Assembly: GCA_016861105.1 (NCBI GenBank)
Contig: BOKS01000002.1
Span: 367,493 to 431,492, forward strand
DNA from: Betaproteobacteria bacterium
GTDB taxonomy: Bacteria > Pseudomonadota > Gammaproteobacteria > Burkholderiales > Casimicrobiaceae
Direction of reading: 5' to 3'
Length of the DNA: 64,000 nucleotides
In this document: positions 47,520 to 58,851 of the stretch, in pieces
Position numbering within the stretch: position 1 is the stretch's first letter
How the letters are laid out: every line of letters begins with the position of its first letter
Notes under the pieces: generated by a model
What the model saw: the letters and a program-made list of their open reading frames with translations, nothing else
Told to the model about the DNA's origin: nothing
The model's database searches: none
Translations under genes and position numbers: made by a program

Positions 47520-48857
47520 ATGGGCGACCTCTTCTCCGATGCCGGGCCCCGCGTCGGCGTCCCGCTGGCCGAGCGGCTGCGGCCGCGCCGCATCGAGGAC
47601 GTCATCGGGCAGCAGCACCTGCTCGGCCCCGGCAAGCCGCTCGCGGTCGCGTTCCACTCCGGGCGCCTGCACTCGATGATCCTGTGGGGGCCGCCGGGCG
47701 TCGGCAAGACGACGCTGGCGCGGCTGATGGCCGACGCGTTCAACGCCGAGTTCATCGCGATCTCGGCGGTGCTCGCCGGCGTGAAGGAGATCCGCGACGC
47801 GGTGGCGCGCGCCGAGCTGACGCGCGCCCAGTCGAGCCGTCCGACGATCCTGTTCGTCGACGAGGTGCACCGCTTCAACAAGGCGCAGCAGGACGCGTTC
47901 CTCCCGTACGTCGAGCAGGGGCTGATCACGTTCATCGGCGCGACCACCGAGAACCCCTCGTTCGAGGTCAACAGCGCGCTGCTCTCGCGCGCGGCGGTGT
48001 ACGTGCTCGAGCCGCTGTCGGCAGGCGACCTCGCGGCGCTGTTCGAGCGCGCGAAGGCGGCGGCGCTCGCCGGCACGCCGGTGGACGCCGCGGCGAAGGA
48101 CGCGCTCATCGGCTACGCCGACGGCGACGGCCGGCGGCTGGTCAACCTCGTCGAGCAGATCGCGATCGCCGTCGCGGACAGCGGCGCGCCGGCGGTGGAC
48201 GTCGCGTTCGTCGAGCGCACGATCGCGCGCAGCCTGCGCCGCTTCGACAAGGGCGGCGAGGCCTTCTACGACCAGATCTCGGCGCTGCACAAGGCCGTGC
48301 GCGGCTCCGACCCCGACGCGGCGCTCTACTGGATGTGCCGCATGCTCGACGGCGGCGCGGATCCGCTCTACGTGGGGCGGCGCATGATCCGCATGGCAAC
48401 CGAGGACGTCGGGCTCGCCGATCCGCGCGCGCTCGCCCTCGCGCTCGACGCCGTCGCCACCTACGAGCGGCTCGGCAGCCCGGAGGGCGAGCTCGCGCTC
48501 GCCCAGTGCGTGCTCTACCTCGCCGTCGCGGCCAAGAGCAACGCGGTCTACGTCGCCTACGGCGCCGCCCGGTCGTTCGTCCGCGAGGACGGCTCGCGTC
48601 CCGTCCCGCTGCGGCTGCGCAACGCGCCGACGCGCTTGATGAAGGACCTGGGCTACGGCAAGGGCTACCGCTACGCGCACGACGAGCCCGGCGCCTACGC
48701 GGCCGGGGAGCGCTACCTGCCGGACGGCATGGCGCCGATGCACTTCTACCACCCGAGCGAGCGCGGGCTCGAGCAGCGGATCCGCGAGAGGCTGGAGGGC
48801 CTGCGCGCCCGCGACGCGTCGGCGGCCGCGGACGAGGGACCCGACGGCGCGGGCTGA
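47520..48857 (+). CDS. rarA: Replication-associated recombination protein A (MgsA/RarA)
   Basis: The 445-residue AAA+ ATPase has [20 protein letters not shown], Walker A in [16 protein letters not shown] and Walker B in [40 protein letters not shown] (sensor 1) and the C-terminal [20 protein letters not shown] with [15 protein letters not shown] also match the family. RarA acts at stalled replication forks, interacting with SSB. It belongs to the ftsK-lolA-rarA-serS neighbourhood, separated here by the cassette 42259-47376. Confidence 0.95.
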   Translation: MGDLFSDAGPRVGVPLAERLRPRRIEDVIGQQHLLGPGKPLAVAFHSGRLHSMILWGPPGVGKTTLARLMADAFNAEFIAISAVLAGVKEIRDAVARAELTRAQSSRPTILFVDEVHRFNKAQQDAFLPYVEQGLITFIGATTENPSFEVNSALLSRAAVYVLEPLSAGDLAALFERAKAAALAGTPVDAAAKDALIGYADGDGRRLVNLVEQIAIAVADSGAPAVDVAFVERTIARSLRRFDKGGEAFYDQISALHKAVRGSDPDAALYWMCRMLDGGADPLYVGRRMIRMATEDVGLADPRALALALDAVATYERLGSPEGELALAQCVLYLAVAAKSNAVYVAYGAARSFVREDGSRPVPLRLRNAPTRLMKDLGYGKGYRYAHDEPGAYAAGERYLPDGMAPMHFYHPSERGLEQRIRERLEGLRARDASAAADEGPDGAG

Positions 48858-49058
48858 GCGCCCGTGCCGGTGGGCGTCGTGCCAGTGCGAGCGTCGCCCG
48901 CACGGCGCCATGCCGGCGTCATGAAACCGCGCCAGCGACAGCGTCGGCGTCGGCAAGAGTTGCCGTCCCCGTGCGCGACCGTCGGCCACGCTGACACCGC
49001 GCCCGGGGCGGCAGTGTACGGCGCCGCCAAGACGTTGATTCCACGTCATTCTCGACGC

Positions 49059-49074
49059 TGGCACTGCAGTTGCT
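49059..49074 (+). promoter_or_regulatory. Sigma-54 promoter (-24 GG / -12 GC) of the PEP-CTERM gene
   Basis: TGGCACTGCAGTTGCT fits the sigma-54 consensus TGGCAC-N5-TTGCW. The GG (49060-49061) and GC (49072-49073) are exactly 10 bp apart. The start of transcription is expected near 49085 and the ATG is at 49126. A GACGT-N7-ACGTC dyad lies just upstream at 49031-49047 and may bind a regulator. Confidence 0.72.
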
Positions 49075-49125
49075 ACGTTTACCACGATCGGCCGTTCGGC
49101 CACGCCAATCGTAAAGGAACATGCC

Positions 49126-51157
<2,032 letters not shown>

Positions 51158-51186
51158 GGCGCGGCGCCAGGCCGACGGGGGATGCC

Positions 51187-52236
51187 ATGACGACGATCGT
51201 CCGCGCCGCGTGGGCGCTCCTGCTGCCGCTGCTCTGCGCGGCGGCGCCGGTCCGGGCCGACCTGGTGGTCGTGCTGAACTCGCGGGACGCGTCGGTCACG
51301 CTGCTCGACCGGGCGACGGGCGCGCAACGGGGCGTCGTCCCCGTGGGCAAGGAACCGCACCACCTGATCGCCACGCCCGACGGCCGCGAGCTGATCGTGG
51401 CGTCCGCCATGGGCAACGAGCTCGTGTTCCTCGACGCGGCGAGCGGGCGGGTCACGCGCCGGATCGCCAACGTTCCCGACCCCTACCACCTCGCCTTCTC
51501 GCCCGACCGCCGGTGGCTGGTCGTCGCCGCCAACCGCCTCGACCGCGTCGACGTCTACCACGCCGCGGACTACACGCTCGCGAAGCGCTTCGAGGCGCGG
51601 TCGATCCCGTCGCACATCGCGTTCTCGAAGGACTCGCGCTACGCCTTCGTCACCCTGCAGGGCAGCCACGAGCTCGCGGCGTTCGACCTCGGGTCGCTGC
51701 AGCGCGCCTGGACGATGAACGTCGGGCGCACGCCCGCCGGCGTGGTCACGAGCAGCGACGGCCGCCACCTGCTCGTCGGCGTGATGGACGACCACCACGT
51801 CGCGGTGGTGGACTGGCAGAAGCGGGAGGTCGTGCGGAAGCTGCCGACCGGCAAGGGCGCGCACAACCTCGCGCCGCGCGGCGACGGACGCCACCTGTAC
51901 GTCTCCAATCGCGTGGAGAACAGCGTCAGCGTGATCGACGAGTCGACGATGTCGATCGTGCGCAAGTTCGACGTCCCCGGCGGGCCCGACTGCATGGACC
52001 TGTCGCCCGACGGCCGCGAGCTGTGGATCACGTCGCGCTGGGCGATGAAGGTCTCGGTGCTCGACCTCGACGCCGGCAGGGTCGTGCGCCAGCATCCGGT
52101 CGGCCGCTCGCCGCATGGCATCTACGTCCACAAGCCCGCGGTCGGAGGGGCGCACGCGCCGCAGCTTGTGGCGGCGCAGTCCGCCGGCGCGGCCGCCCCG
52201 GCGCGGACGGCCGGGCGGCGATCCCGAAGCGGCTGA
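51187..52236 (+). CDS. Exported YVTN-type beta-propeller protein
   Basis: The 349-residue protein has a signal peptide (RAAWALLLPLLCAAAPVRA) and about seven beta-propeller blades of the YVTN/NHL-like type. Examples are LVVVLNSRDASVTLLDRATG, HHLIATPDGRELIVASAMGN, AGVVTSSDGRHLLVGVMDDH and LAPRGDGRHLYVSNRVENSV. Repeats end in [L/V]D and S/A-P-D-G-R turns. Such proteins are periplasmic or surface ligand-binding scaffolds. The C-terminus is low complexity. The TGA overlaps the ATG of the downstream deacetylase (TGATG), indicating coupling. The ATG at 51187 was chosen. Confidence 0.87.
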   Translation: MTTIVRAAWALLLPLLCAAAPVRADLVVVLNSRDASVTLLDRATGAQRGVVPVGKEPHHLIATPDGRELIVASAMGNELVFLDAASGRVTRRIANVPDPYHLAFSPDRRWLVVAANRLDRVDVYHAADYTLAKRFEARSIPSHIAFSKDSRYAFVTLQGSHELAAFDLGSLQRAWTMNVGRTPAGVVTSSDGRHLLVGVMDDHHVAVVDWQKREVVRKLPTGKGAHNLAPRGDGRHLYVSNRVENSVSVIDESTMSIVRKFDVPGGPDCMDLSPDGRELWITSRWAMKVSVLDLDAGRVVRQHPVGRSPHGIYVHKPAVGGAHAPQLVAAQSAGAAAPARTAGRRSRSG

Positions 52237-52973
52237 TGCTGCGCGTCCTCGCGCTGCTGCTGCTGCTCGCCGCGTGCGGGCCGGCGCTCGCCGGCGCGTG
52301 CCGGGGCACGCTCTACCTGACGCTCGACACCGGGACCATGGCGCACGCGGAAGCGATCGCGGCGACGCTGAAGCGCCACGACGTCCGCGCCACGTTCTTC
52401 CTCGCCAACGAGCGCACCGCGCGCGGCGACCACGCGCTCGACGCGTCGTGGTCGGGCTACTGGCGCGAGCGCGTGCGCGAGGGGCACCGCTTCGGCAGCC
52501 ACACGTGGCGCCACGGCAAGGCGCTGGGCGACGCCCCGCGCGGACACGTCCGCTACCGTCCGGAGGCGCCCGCCGGGCCCGTGGAAACGCTGTCCTCCGA
52601 CGCCTACTGCCGGGAGCTGCGCCGCGTCGACGACGCCTTCCGCGAGCTGACGGGGCGCGCGCTCGATCCGCTGTGGCGGGCGCCCGGCGGGCGCACCACC
52701 CCCAACGCGCTCGCGGCGGCGACGTCCTGCGGCTACGCGCACGTCGGATGGAGCCCGGCGGGCTTCCTCGGCGACGAGCTTCCGTCGGAAACGCACCCGA
52801 ACCGCGTGCTGGTGGACCGCGCCGTGGCGACGCTGCGCGACGGCGACGTGCTGATGATGCACCTCGGCATCCGGTCGCGGCGCGATCCCTACGCGCCGAT
52901 GCTGGACGAGCTGCTCGGCCGCCTCAAGGCCCGCGGCTTCTGCTTCGCCGCGGTCCCGGTGACGCGATCGTGA
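52236..52973 (+). CDS. Exported polysaccharide deacetylase (NodB family)
   Basis: The 245-residue protein has a signal peptide or lipoprotein-like leader (LRVLALLLLLAACGPALAG). Its NodB motifs are TLYLTLDTGTMAHAEAIAAT (motif 1, with Asp-Thr in place of Asp-Asp), GSHTWRHGKAL (motif 2, HxxxH intact) and DPLWRAPGGRTTPNALA (motif 3). DGDVLMMHLG ends the fold, carrying the catalytic His. It likely removes acetyl groups from a peptidoglycan or extracellular glycan. Translationally coupled to the upstream beta-propeller. Confidence 0.86.
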   Translation: MLRVLALLLLLAACGPALAGACRGTLYLTLDTGTMAHAEAIAATLKRHDVRATFFLANERTARGDHALDASWSGYWRERVREGHRFGSHTWRHGKALGDAPRGHVRYRPEAPAGPVETLSSDAYCRELRRVDDAFRELTGRALDPLWRAPGGRTTPNALAAATSCGYAHVGWSPAGFLGDELPSETHPNRVLVDRAVATLRDGDVLMMHLGIRSRRDPYAPMLDELLGRLKARGFCFAAVPVTRS

Positions 52974-53004
52974 ACCTCCGGGACGTCGGCGTTCCCGCAG
53001 TTCC

Positions 53005-53075
53005 GTCGTCGCTCCCGCGAAGGCCGGAACTCCGGCGCCGTGCTCGTCGTCGCCCCCGCGAAGGCGGGGGCCCAG
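53005..53075. repeat. Two degenerate copies of a REP-like palindromic element
   Basis: GTCGTCGCTCCCGCGAAGGC (from 53005) and GTCGTCGCCCCCGCGAAGGC (from 53046) recur about 41 bp apart. The second folds into a hairpin (CCCCCGC/GCGGGGG, 53053-53070). They resemble the dispersed CCCGCGAAGGCGGG repeats common in betaproteobacterial and xanthomonad intergenic DNA. Confidence 0.65.
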
Positions 53076-53157
53076 CGTCTTCGCAGCGTGTGACGCGGCG
53101 CGTGACACGAGGCGCGGCGTCCCCGCCTCCGCGCGGGCGCCGAACGAATCACTGACC

Positions 53158-54102
53158 GTGCCCGACGCGCTCGCCACGCTCGTCGGAACGCTGCAGGCGT
53201 GGCTGTTCGAGCACGCCGTGCTGCCCGTGCTCGCCTGGGCCGGCGCCCTGCAGTACACCGAGGACGCGTTCAACGGCACCGAGGAGTTCGTGCTCGGCGT
53301 CCTCGAGCTCGCGCTGATGATGGCGGTGCTGATCCCGCTCGAGCGCTGGCGCCCCTACGAGCGGCCGGCGGCCGGGGAGGGCGTGCACGCCGACGTCGTC
53401 TACACGCTGCTGCACCGGCTCGGGCTGTTCCCGCTGTTCTTCTTCTTCGCGTTCCGGCCGCTGTTCGACGCGGCGCAGGCGTGGCTGCACCTGCGCGGCA
53501 TCCCGACGGTCGGCCTGGAGGCGCTGCTGCCGCCGCTAGCCGAGCATCCGCTGCTGGCGTTCCTCGCCTACCTCGTGCTCCTCGACTTCGCGCAGTACTG
53601 GGTCCACCGCGCCCAGCACCGCATCGGCTGGTGGTGGGCGCTGCACGCCGTCCACCACAGCCAGCGGCGCATGACGTTCTGGACCGACAACCGCAACCAC
53701 CTGCTGGACAGCACGATCACCGACGCGATCCTCGCCACGCTGGCGCTGGCCGTCGGGGTCGCTCCCGCGCAGTTCGCGCTGCTGGTCGTGGCGTCGCGGG
53801 TCGTCGAGTCGCTCTCGCACGCGAACGTGCGCCTGCCCTTCGGATGGCTGGGCGAACGCGTGCTCGTCGGACCCCGCTTCCACCGCGTGCACCACGCGAT
53901 CGCGGCCAGCCCGCGGGGCGACTACCGCGGGGCCAACTACGCCGTGCTCTTCCCGGTCTGGGACGTTCTCTTCGGCACGGCGGACTTCCGTCGCGACCCC
54001 GGCCCGACCGGCATCGACGACCAGCTCGCGGGGCGCGACTACGGCCATGGCTTCTGGGCGCAGCAGTGGCTCGGGTTGCGCCGCATGGCCGGACGCGGGT
54101 AG
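53158..54102 (+). CDS. Sterol desaturase / fatty-acid hydroxylase superfamily membrane protein
   Basis: The 314-residue protein starts with GTG at 53158. It has several transmembrane helices (for example LGLFPLFFFFAFRP and LLAFLAYLVLLDFAQYW). The diiron histidine boxes are WVHRAQHRIGW (HxxxH), LHAVHHSQRRM (HxxHH) and GPRFHRVHHAIA (HxxHH). This matches the fatty-acid hydroxylase superfamily, which oxidises lipid substrates at the inner membrane. The exact lipid is unknown. It is separated from the deacetylase by REP-like repeats. Confidence 0.88.
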   Translation: MPDALATLVGTLQAWLFEHAVLPVLAWAGALQYTEDAFNGTEEFVLGVLELALMMAVLIPLERWRPYERPAAGEGVHADVVYTLLHRLGLFPLFFFFAFRPLFDAAQAWLHLRGIPTVGLEALLPPLAEHPLLAFLAYLVLLDFAQYWVHRAQHRIGWWWALHAVHHSQRRMTFWTDNRNHLLDSTITDAILATLALAVGVAPAQFALLVVASRVVESLSHANVRLPFGWLGERVLVGPRFHRVHHAIAASPRGDYRGANYAVLFPVWDVLFGTADFRRDPGPTGIDDQLAGRDYGHGFWAQQWLGLRRMAGRG

Positions 54103-54114
54103 GCCGCGCGCGGC

Positions 54115-55623
54115 TTAGCCCGCGCGGAGCCGGGGCGCGGACGGCGCCTCGTGGCGCAGCAGGATGTCGTAGTAGCTGCGCACGCGGTCCACGAACGCCA
54201 CCGGCATGCCCCCGCGCGCGTAGCCGAGCCTCGACTTCTCGTGGAACTCGGGCTGCGCGAGCAGCGGCAGCGCCTGCTTCACGTCGCGCCAGTGGTCCGG
54301 GTCGAGCTTCTGGCGCTGCGCGAGCACGCGCGCATCCTCGAGGTGGCCCATGCCGATGTTGAACGCCGCGAGCGCGAGCCACGTCCGATCCGGCTCCTGG
54401 ATGCGCTCGGGCAGGCGGCCCTTGAGGTCGCGCAGGTACCGCGCCGCCGCGATCACGCTCTCGCGCGGGTCGAGACGGTCGCGCACGCCGAGGTGACGGG
54501 CGGTCTCCTCGGTGAGCTGCATGATGCCGCGCACGCCGGTCTCGCTGGTGGCCAGCGGGTCCCACTGCGACTCCTGGTAGGCGACGGCGGCCAGCAGCCG
54601 CCAGTCGATCCCGCTCTGCCGCTGGGCTTCGACGAACAGCGCGCGGAACTCGGGCAGGACCGTGCGGATGCGCTCCCGGAACACCCCGGCGTCCAGGCGC
54701 GGCATGTCGCGCCCGTGACCGAAGTAGCGCTCCGCCAGCCGGCCGAGGAATCCGTCGCGCTTCGCCTTCGCGATGAACGCGTCGACCCGGGCGCGCAGCG
54801 CGTCGTCGGACGCCGGGACGAGCCACGCGAGGTCGTGGCCGGGGCCGGCGCGGAACGCGACGTCGACGCCGAGATAGATGTTGCGCGCGATCGCGGCCTG
54901 CATCGAGCCGACGATCGCGAAGGGGACGGCGCCGTCGTCGACGCGCGCGATGAGCGGGTCGGCGGCCGGCAGGTCGACCGCGACGAAGCGGACGTCGGGA
55001 TGGGCGGCCGCGATCGCGTCGATCCCCGCGTCGAAGCCGGTGGCAGGCAGGTAGGCGATCGCGGTGCCCGCGAGGTCGCGCCACGCGCGCGGCCGGAACC
55101 CGTCGCGCTGGTAGATGACGACCGGCTCGACGGCGTGGAAGCCCGCGCTCCACGCGAGGGGCAGCGTCGTGCCGTCGCTCGCCCGTGGCGGCCGGCCGTC
55201 GTCGGGACGATAGAGGCCGCCGACGCCGAGGTGGGCCTCGCCGCGCGCGAGGCGGGTCGCGAGGTCTTCCGCGCTGCGTGCGGTCAGGACGACGAGCGGC
55301 AGACCCTGCTCTTCGGCGAAGCGCGCGACGAGGTCGTGCTCGAATCCCCGCAGCGCGCCGTCCGGACCGGCTTCCCAAGAGGCCGGGCCGGGACGAGCGA
55401 GCACGACCAATCGGTCACTCGGCAGCGGTGCGGGCGCGCGCTCGCAGCCGCCGAGGAGGATCGCGCAGGCGACGAGGCCGCAGGCCAGGATCGCGACCGG
55501 CGCAGGAAGCCGCGCGCGGCGCGGGCATCGTGCGTCGGAAGGGCGCAAAGGGCTCGCGTCTGTCGGAGGGCGGATCGGCTCGCGATCGCGTCCGGCGCGC
55601 CGGTGCAGCGGACGTCGGTTCAT
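54115..55623 (-). CDS. mltF: Membrane-bound lytic murein transglycosylase F
   Basis: The 502-residue lipoprotein has a long basic N-terminus, then a lipobox LLGGC near 57-61. An amino-acid-binding (SBP_bac_3-like) domain (about 70-300) with DRLVVLARPGPASWEAG comes first. A C-terminal transglycosylase SLT domain follows with AAVAYQESQWDPLATSETGV, in which the Glu is catalytic, then RGIMQLTEETARHLGV and FNIGMGHLEDARVLA. MltF cleaves peptidoglycan at the outer membrane. The start is taken as the ATG at 55623; a later start nearer the signal peptide is possible. Confidence 0.93.
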   Translation of the reverse strand: MNRRPLHRRAGRDREPIRPPTDASPLRPSDARCPRRARLPAPVAILACGLVACAILLGGCERAPAPLPSDRLVVLARPGPASWEAGPDGALRGFEHDLVARFAEEQGLPLVVLTARSAEDLATRLARGEAHLGVGGLYRPDDGRPPRASDGTTLPLAWSAGFHAVEPVVIYQRDGFRPRAWRDLAGTAIAYLPATGFDAGIDAIAAAHPDVRFVAVDLPAADPLIARVDDGAVPFAIVGSMQAAIARNIYLGVDVAFRAGPGHDLAWLVPASDDALRARVDAFIAKAKRDGFLGRLAERYFGHGRDMPRLDAGVFRERIRTVLPEFRALFVEAQRQSGIDWRLLAAVAYQESQWDPLATSETGVRGIMQLTEETARHLGVRDRLDPRESVIAAARYLRDLKGRLPERIQEPDRTWLALAAFNIGMGHLEDARVLAQRQKLDPDHWRDVKQALPLLAQPEFHEKSRLGYARGGMPVAFVDRVRSYYDILLRHEAPSAPRLRAG

Positions 55624-55690
55624 TATAGCCAGCGCGCGGCGCCCGGCCGGGGGGCGCGGGACGGGCGGCGGCCGGGACGCGCTTTGCGGC

Positions 55691-55696
55691 TATAAT
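55691..55696 (+). promoter_or_regulatory. -10 element TATAAT of the 4.5S RNA gene
   Basis: A perfect TATAAT lies about 5-7 bp before the predicted start of the SRP RNA. It is the only consensus -10 in the surrounding GC-rich DNA. No TTGACA is visible. Confidence 0.6.
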
Positions 55697-55700
55697 CAGG

Positions 55701-55806
55701 TCCTCGACGGCGGGTCGCCCCGCATTGCACGGTCGTGAACCTGGTCAGGTCCGGAAGGAAGCAGCCACAGCGACTCTCTGCAAGTGCCGGGGGAACGGCT
55801 CGCCAC
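55701..55806 (+). ncRNA. ffs: 4.5S signal recognition particle RNA (small bacterial type)
   Basis: The apical Ffh-binding region GGTCAGGTCCGGAAGGAAGC and the adjacent GCAGCC are the diagnostic conserved core (55744-55766). The flanks GGCGGGTCGCCCCGCA and GTGCCGGGGGAACGGCTCGC pair to form the long hairpin. Its position immediately before dnaX is typical of betaproteobacteria. The RNA forms SRP with Ffh for co-translational targeting. The ends are approximate. Confidence 0.9.
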
Positions 55807-55886
55807 CCCATTCCAGCGTCGGGCGCGCTCCGATGCCGCGTCGCGGCGGTCCGGCGTTCCCGCACCGTGACGCCGCGCGCTCATCC

Positions 55887-57563
55887 ATGACCTATCAGGC
55901 GCTCGCGCGCAAGTGGCGGCCCCGGACCTTCGCGGAGCTCGTCGGCCAGGAACACGTCGTCACCGCGCTGACCAACGCGCTCGCGCGCGGCCGCCTGCAC
56001 CACGCCTACCTGCTGACCGGCACGCGCGGCGTGGGCAAGACGACGATCGCGCGGATTCTCGCCAAGAGCCTCAACTGCGCCACCGGCGTCACCGCCACGC
56101 CGTGCGGCGCCTGCGACGCGTGCCGCGACATCGACGCCGGCCGCTTCGTCGACCTGCTCGAGCTCGACGCCGCGTCGAACACCGGCGTGGACAACATGCG
56201 CGAGATCCTCGACAACGCGCGCTACGCCCCGACGGTGGGACGCTACAAGGTCTACCTGATCGACGAAGTGCACATGCTGTCGAAGGGGGCGTTCAACTCG
56301 ATGCTGAAGACGCTCGAGGAGCCCCCCGAGCACGTCAAGTTCGTGCTCGCGACGACCGACCCGCAGAAGATCCCCGTCACGGTCCTCTCGCGCTGCCTTC
56401 AGTTCAACCTGAAGCCCCTCCCGCCGGCGGAGATCGCCGGGCGCATCGAGGCCATCCTGGGGCACGAGGGCGTCGCGCGCGAGGCCGGCGCGGTCGCGCT
56501 GCTCGCGCGCGCGGCGCGCGGCAGCCTGCGCGACGGGCTCTCCCTGCTGGACCAGGCGATCGCCTACGGCGGCGGCGAGGTGCGCGAGTCCGTCGTGCGG
56601 TCGATGCTGGGCGCGGTCGACCGCGACGCCGTGTACCGCATCGTCGAGGCGCTGGCGGCGGGCGACGGTCCCGCGCTGCTCGCCGAGGCCGACGTCCTCG
56701 CGTCGCGGGGGCTCTCGCCGGCCTCCGCGCTCGACGAGCTCGCGTCGCTGTTCCACCGGATCGCCGTGGCGCAGGTCGTTCCCGACGCGGCGCAGAACTT
56801 CGAGGATGCCGCGCAGGTGTCCGCGTTCGCGTCGAAGTTCCCGCCCGAAGCCGTGCAGCTCGCCTACCAGATCGCCGCGCAGGGGCGTGCGGACCTCGCG
56901 CTGGCCCCCGACGAGGCGACCGGCTTCGCGATGACGCTGCTCCGCCTGCTCGCGTTCGAGCCCGGGGCCGGCGGCGCGCGTGTCGGCGGCGAGCAGCCGT
57001 CCGCTGCGCCGGCGCCGCCGCGGCAGCCCGACCGCCGCCGGGGAGAGGGCCTGGCGAACCTCGGGAGCGTCCGCGACGCCGTCCGGCCTGCCGACGGCGC
57101 GGACGAGCCCGTCGCGCGCGTCGCGTCGCCCGGGGCCGCGACCGGCGGCCCGGGCCGTCCGGCCGAGGGCCGCCCGGTGCCCGACGATCCCGCGGCGTGG
57201 CCGGCCTACGTGGCGGCGCTGCGCCTCTCCGGCATGGCCGCGCAGCTCGCCGCGCAGAGCGAGCTGCGGTCGGTGGAAGGCCAGGTCGTGAACTTGCGGC
57301 TGCCGGCGGCGTACAAACACCTCGCTGACCGCGCGTACGCGGACAAGCTCAAGGCCGCGCTCGAGCAGGCGAGCGGGCGCAGGTGGATGCTGGCCTTCGA
57401 GGTGGGCGACGCCGCGCCCGCGTCGCTCGCGTCGCAGGAGAAGCGCGAGCGCGAGGCGGCCCGCGAACGCACGGAAGCGGCGTTCCGCGCCGAGCCCTTC
57501 GTGCGCGAGCTGGTCGACCGCTTCGACGCGCGCATCCGCCCCGATTCGATCAAGCCGCTGTGA
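55887..57563 (+). CDS. dnaX: DNA polymerase III subunits tau/gamma
   Basis: The 558-residue clamp-loader ATPase starts [20 protein letters not shown]. The Walker A motif is GTRGVGKT (45-52). The zinc module uses Cys64, Cys73, Cys76 and Cys79. [20 protein letters not shown] and [14 protein letters not shown] are family blocks. Residues about 380-430 are a proline- and alanine-rich linker, followed by the tau-specific C-terminal domain. I saw no A-rich slippery sequence for a programmed gamma frameshift. ybaB and recR follow, the normal operon. Confidence 0.96.
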   Translation: MTYQALARKWRPRTFAELVGQEHVVTALTNALARGRLHHAYLLTGTRGVGKTTIARILAKSLNCATGVTATPCGACDACRDIDAGRFVDLLELDAASNTGVDNMREILDNARYAPTVGRYKVYLIDEVHMLSKGAFNSMLKTLEEPPEHVKFVLATTDPQKIPVTVLSRCLQFNLKPLPPAEIAGRIEAILGHEGVAREAGAVALLARAARGSLRDGLSLLDQAIAYGGGEVRESVVRSMLGAVDRDAVYRIVEALAAGDGPALLAEADVLASRGLSPASALDELASLFHRIAVAQVVPDAAQNFEDAAQVSAFASKFPPEAVQLAYQIAAQGRADLALAPDEATGFAMTLLRLLAFEPGAGGARVGGEQPSAAPAPPRQPDRRRGEGLANLGSVRDAVRPADGADEPVARVASPGAATGGPGRPAEGRPVPDDPAAWPAYVAALRLSGMAAQLAAQSELRSVEGQVVNLRLPAAYKHLADRAYADKLKAALEQASGRRWMLAFEVGDAAPASLASQEKREREAARERTEAAFRAEPFVRELVDRFDARIRPDSIKPL

Positions 57564-57591
57564 CGGCTTCGTGGACGAGGATCCGACCGTG

Positions 57592-57915
57592 ATGAAGAAC
57601 CAGCTCGCCGGGTTGATGAAGCAGGCGCAGGCCATGCAGGACAACCTGAAGCGCGCGCAGGAGGAGCTGGCGCGCGTCGAGGTCGAAGGACAGGCAGGCG
57701 CCGGGCTCGTCAAGGTCGTGATGACCTGCAGGCACGACGTCAAGCGCGTCTCGATCGACCCCTCGCTGGTGGGCGAGGACCGCGACATGCTCGAGGACCT
57801 CGTCGCCGCCGCGTTCAACGACGCCGTGCGGCGCGTCGAGTCGACGACGCAGGAGAAGATGGCGGGGCTGATGGGCGGCATGCCGATGCCTCCCGGCTTC
57901 AAGCCGCCGTTCTAG
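57592..57915 (+). CDS. ybaB: Nucleoid-associated protein YbaB/EbfC
   Basis: The 107-residue DNA-binding protein has [40 protein letters not shown] and the C-terminal [13 protein letters not shown]. It forms a dimer that coats DNA. ATG 57592 is preferred over the in-frame GTG at 57571, because the family starts at this point and a GAGGATC sequence lies upstream. The TAG stop is part of the left CTAG of an inverted-repeat element. Confidence 0.95.
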   Translation: MKNQLAGLMKQAQAMQDNLKRAQEELARVEVEGQAGAGLVKVVMTCRHDVKRVSIDPSLVGEDRDMLEDLVAAAFNDAVRRVESTTQEKMAGLMGGMPMPPGFKPPF

Positions 57916-58108
57916 AGTGTCCCGTTCCGAAAGTTGCTTGCACGAGGACGAGCGCAAGATGACGCGCTGCATCGTTGCCGGTCCTGCGGGTATTCGCGAT
58001 ACCCGCTGCGGCCGGCGCCGCGCAGCGCGCGATTTTCGTCGTCCTTGCGCGGGCGGACGTGGTTGCTGCGGCGCAGTTGCGCAAGTGACCTCCGCAACGG
58101 GACGCTAG
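57912..58108. mobile_element. CTAG-bounded imperfect inverted-repeat element (MITE-like), putative
   Basis: A 197-bp segment separates ybaB and recR, which are normally adjacent. Both ends are CTAG, followed by matching arms: left AGTGTCCCGTTCCGAAAG and right arm (reverse complement) CGTCCCGTTGCGGAGG. About 18 of 23 bases match through CTTGC. Inner blocks CGCGCTGC and GCCGG also pair. The centre is a perfect hairpin GCGGGTAT-TCGCG-ATACCCGC (57986-58006). CTAG is itself rare in GC-rich genomes and could be a 4-bp target duplication. No transposase is present. It could alternatively be a structured RNA or attenuator. Small ORFs inside it (57917-58108 and others) look like by-products. Confidence 0.5.
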
Positions 58109-58125
58109 CGCCGTCCGGATCTGCG

Positions 58126-58791
58126 ATGGCGACCCGCAACGCCGACGCGCGACCCGCACCGACCGCCGAACCGCTCGGCTCGCTGGATGCGCTGGCCCGG
58201 GCGCTGCGCTGCCTGCCCGGCGTGGGCCCGCGGGCCGCGCAGCGGATGGCGCTGCACCTGTTGCAGCACGACCGCCCCGGCGCGCGCGAGCTCGCGCAAG
58301 CGCTCCTGCGCGCGTCGGAGGCCGTGCGGCACTGCGACCGCTGCAACACGTTCACCGAGGACAGCGTGTGCGCCCTCTGCCGCTCCGGCAAGCGCGACCC
58401 GGCGCAACTGTGCGTCGTGGAGACGCCGGCCGACCTGGTGACCGTCGAGCAGACGCATGCGTACGACGGGCTGTACTTCGTCCTCATGGGCCGGCTCTCG
58501 CCGCTGGACGGCATCGGCCCGAAGGAGATCCGCCTCGACCGGCTGATCCGGCGTGCGACCGACGGCGTCGTGCGCGAGGTGATCCTCGCGACCAACTTCA
58601 CCAGCGAGGGCGAGGCGACCGCCCACTACATCGCCGAGCTGCTCGCCGCCCGCGGTCTCGCCGTGTCGCGCCTCGCCCGTGGCGTGCCTGTGGGCGGCGA
58701 GCTGGAGTACGTCGACGCCGGGACGCTCGCGCAGGCGCTGCGCGACCGGCGGTGGGTCGCGGCGCCTCCGGGAGGGGCAGGCAACGGGTGA
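58126..58791 (+). CDS. recR: Recombination mediator protein RecR
   Basis: The 221-residue protein has a helix-hairpin-helix [20 protein letters not shown], a C4 zinc finger with Cys70, Cys73, Cys82 and Cys85 ([11 protein letters not shown] and CALCRSG), and a Toprim domain ([40 protein letters not shown]). It loads RecA with RecF/RecO at gaps. Start ATG 58126 is chosen by family length. A 35-aa-longer in-frame start would run into the inverted-repeat element. Confidence 0.96.
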   Translation: MATRNADARPAPTAEPLGSLDALARALRCLPGVGPRAAQRMALHLLQHDRPGARELAQALLRASEAVRHCDRCNTFTEDSVCALCRSGKRDPAQLCVVETPADLVTVEQTHAYDGLYFVLMGRLSPLDGIGPKEIRLDRLIRRATDGVVREVILATNFTSEGEATAHYIAELLAARGLAVSRLARGVPVGGELEYVDAGTLAQALRDRRWVAAPPGGAGNG

Positions 58792-58851
58792 CCGGCCGTG
58801 GCCGGTTCGTCACCGCCAGGGAGCGAGGACTCCCGGTGGCAGAATCGGGAG

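Noticed and set aside
55725..55886. 54-codon upstream extension of dnaX
   Set aside because: It is the translated 4.5S RNA; dnaX starts at the ATG at 55887.
57917..58108. 63-codon ORF and neighbouring small ORFs inside the inverted-repeat element
   Set aside because: Cysteine/arginine-rich translations in several frames reflect the repeat structure; no coding signal or ribosome-binding site.
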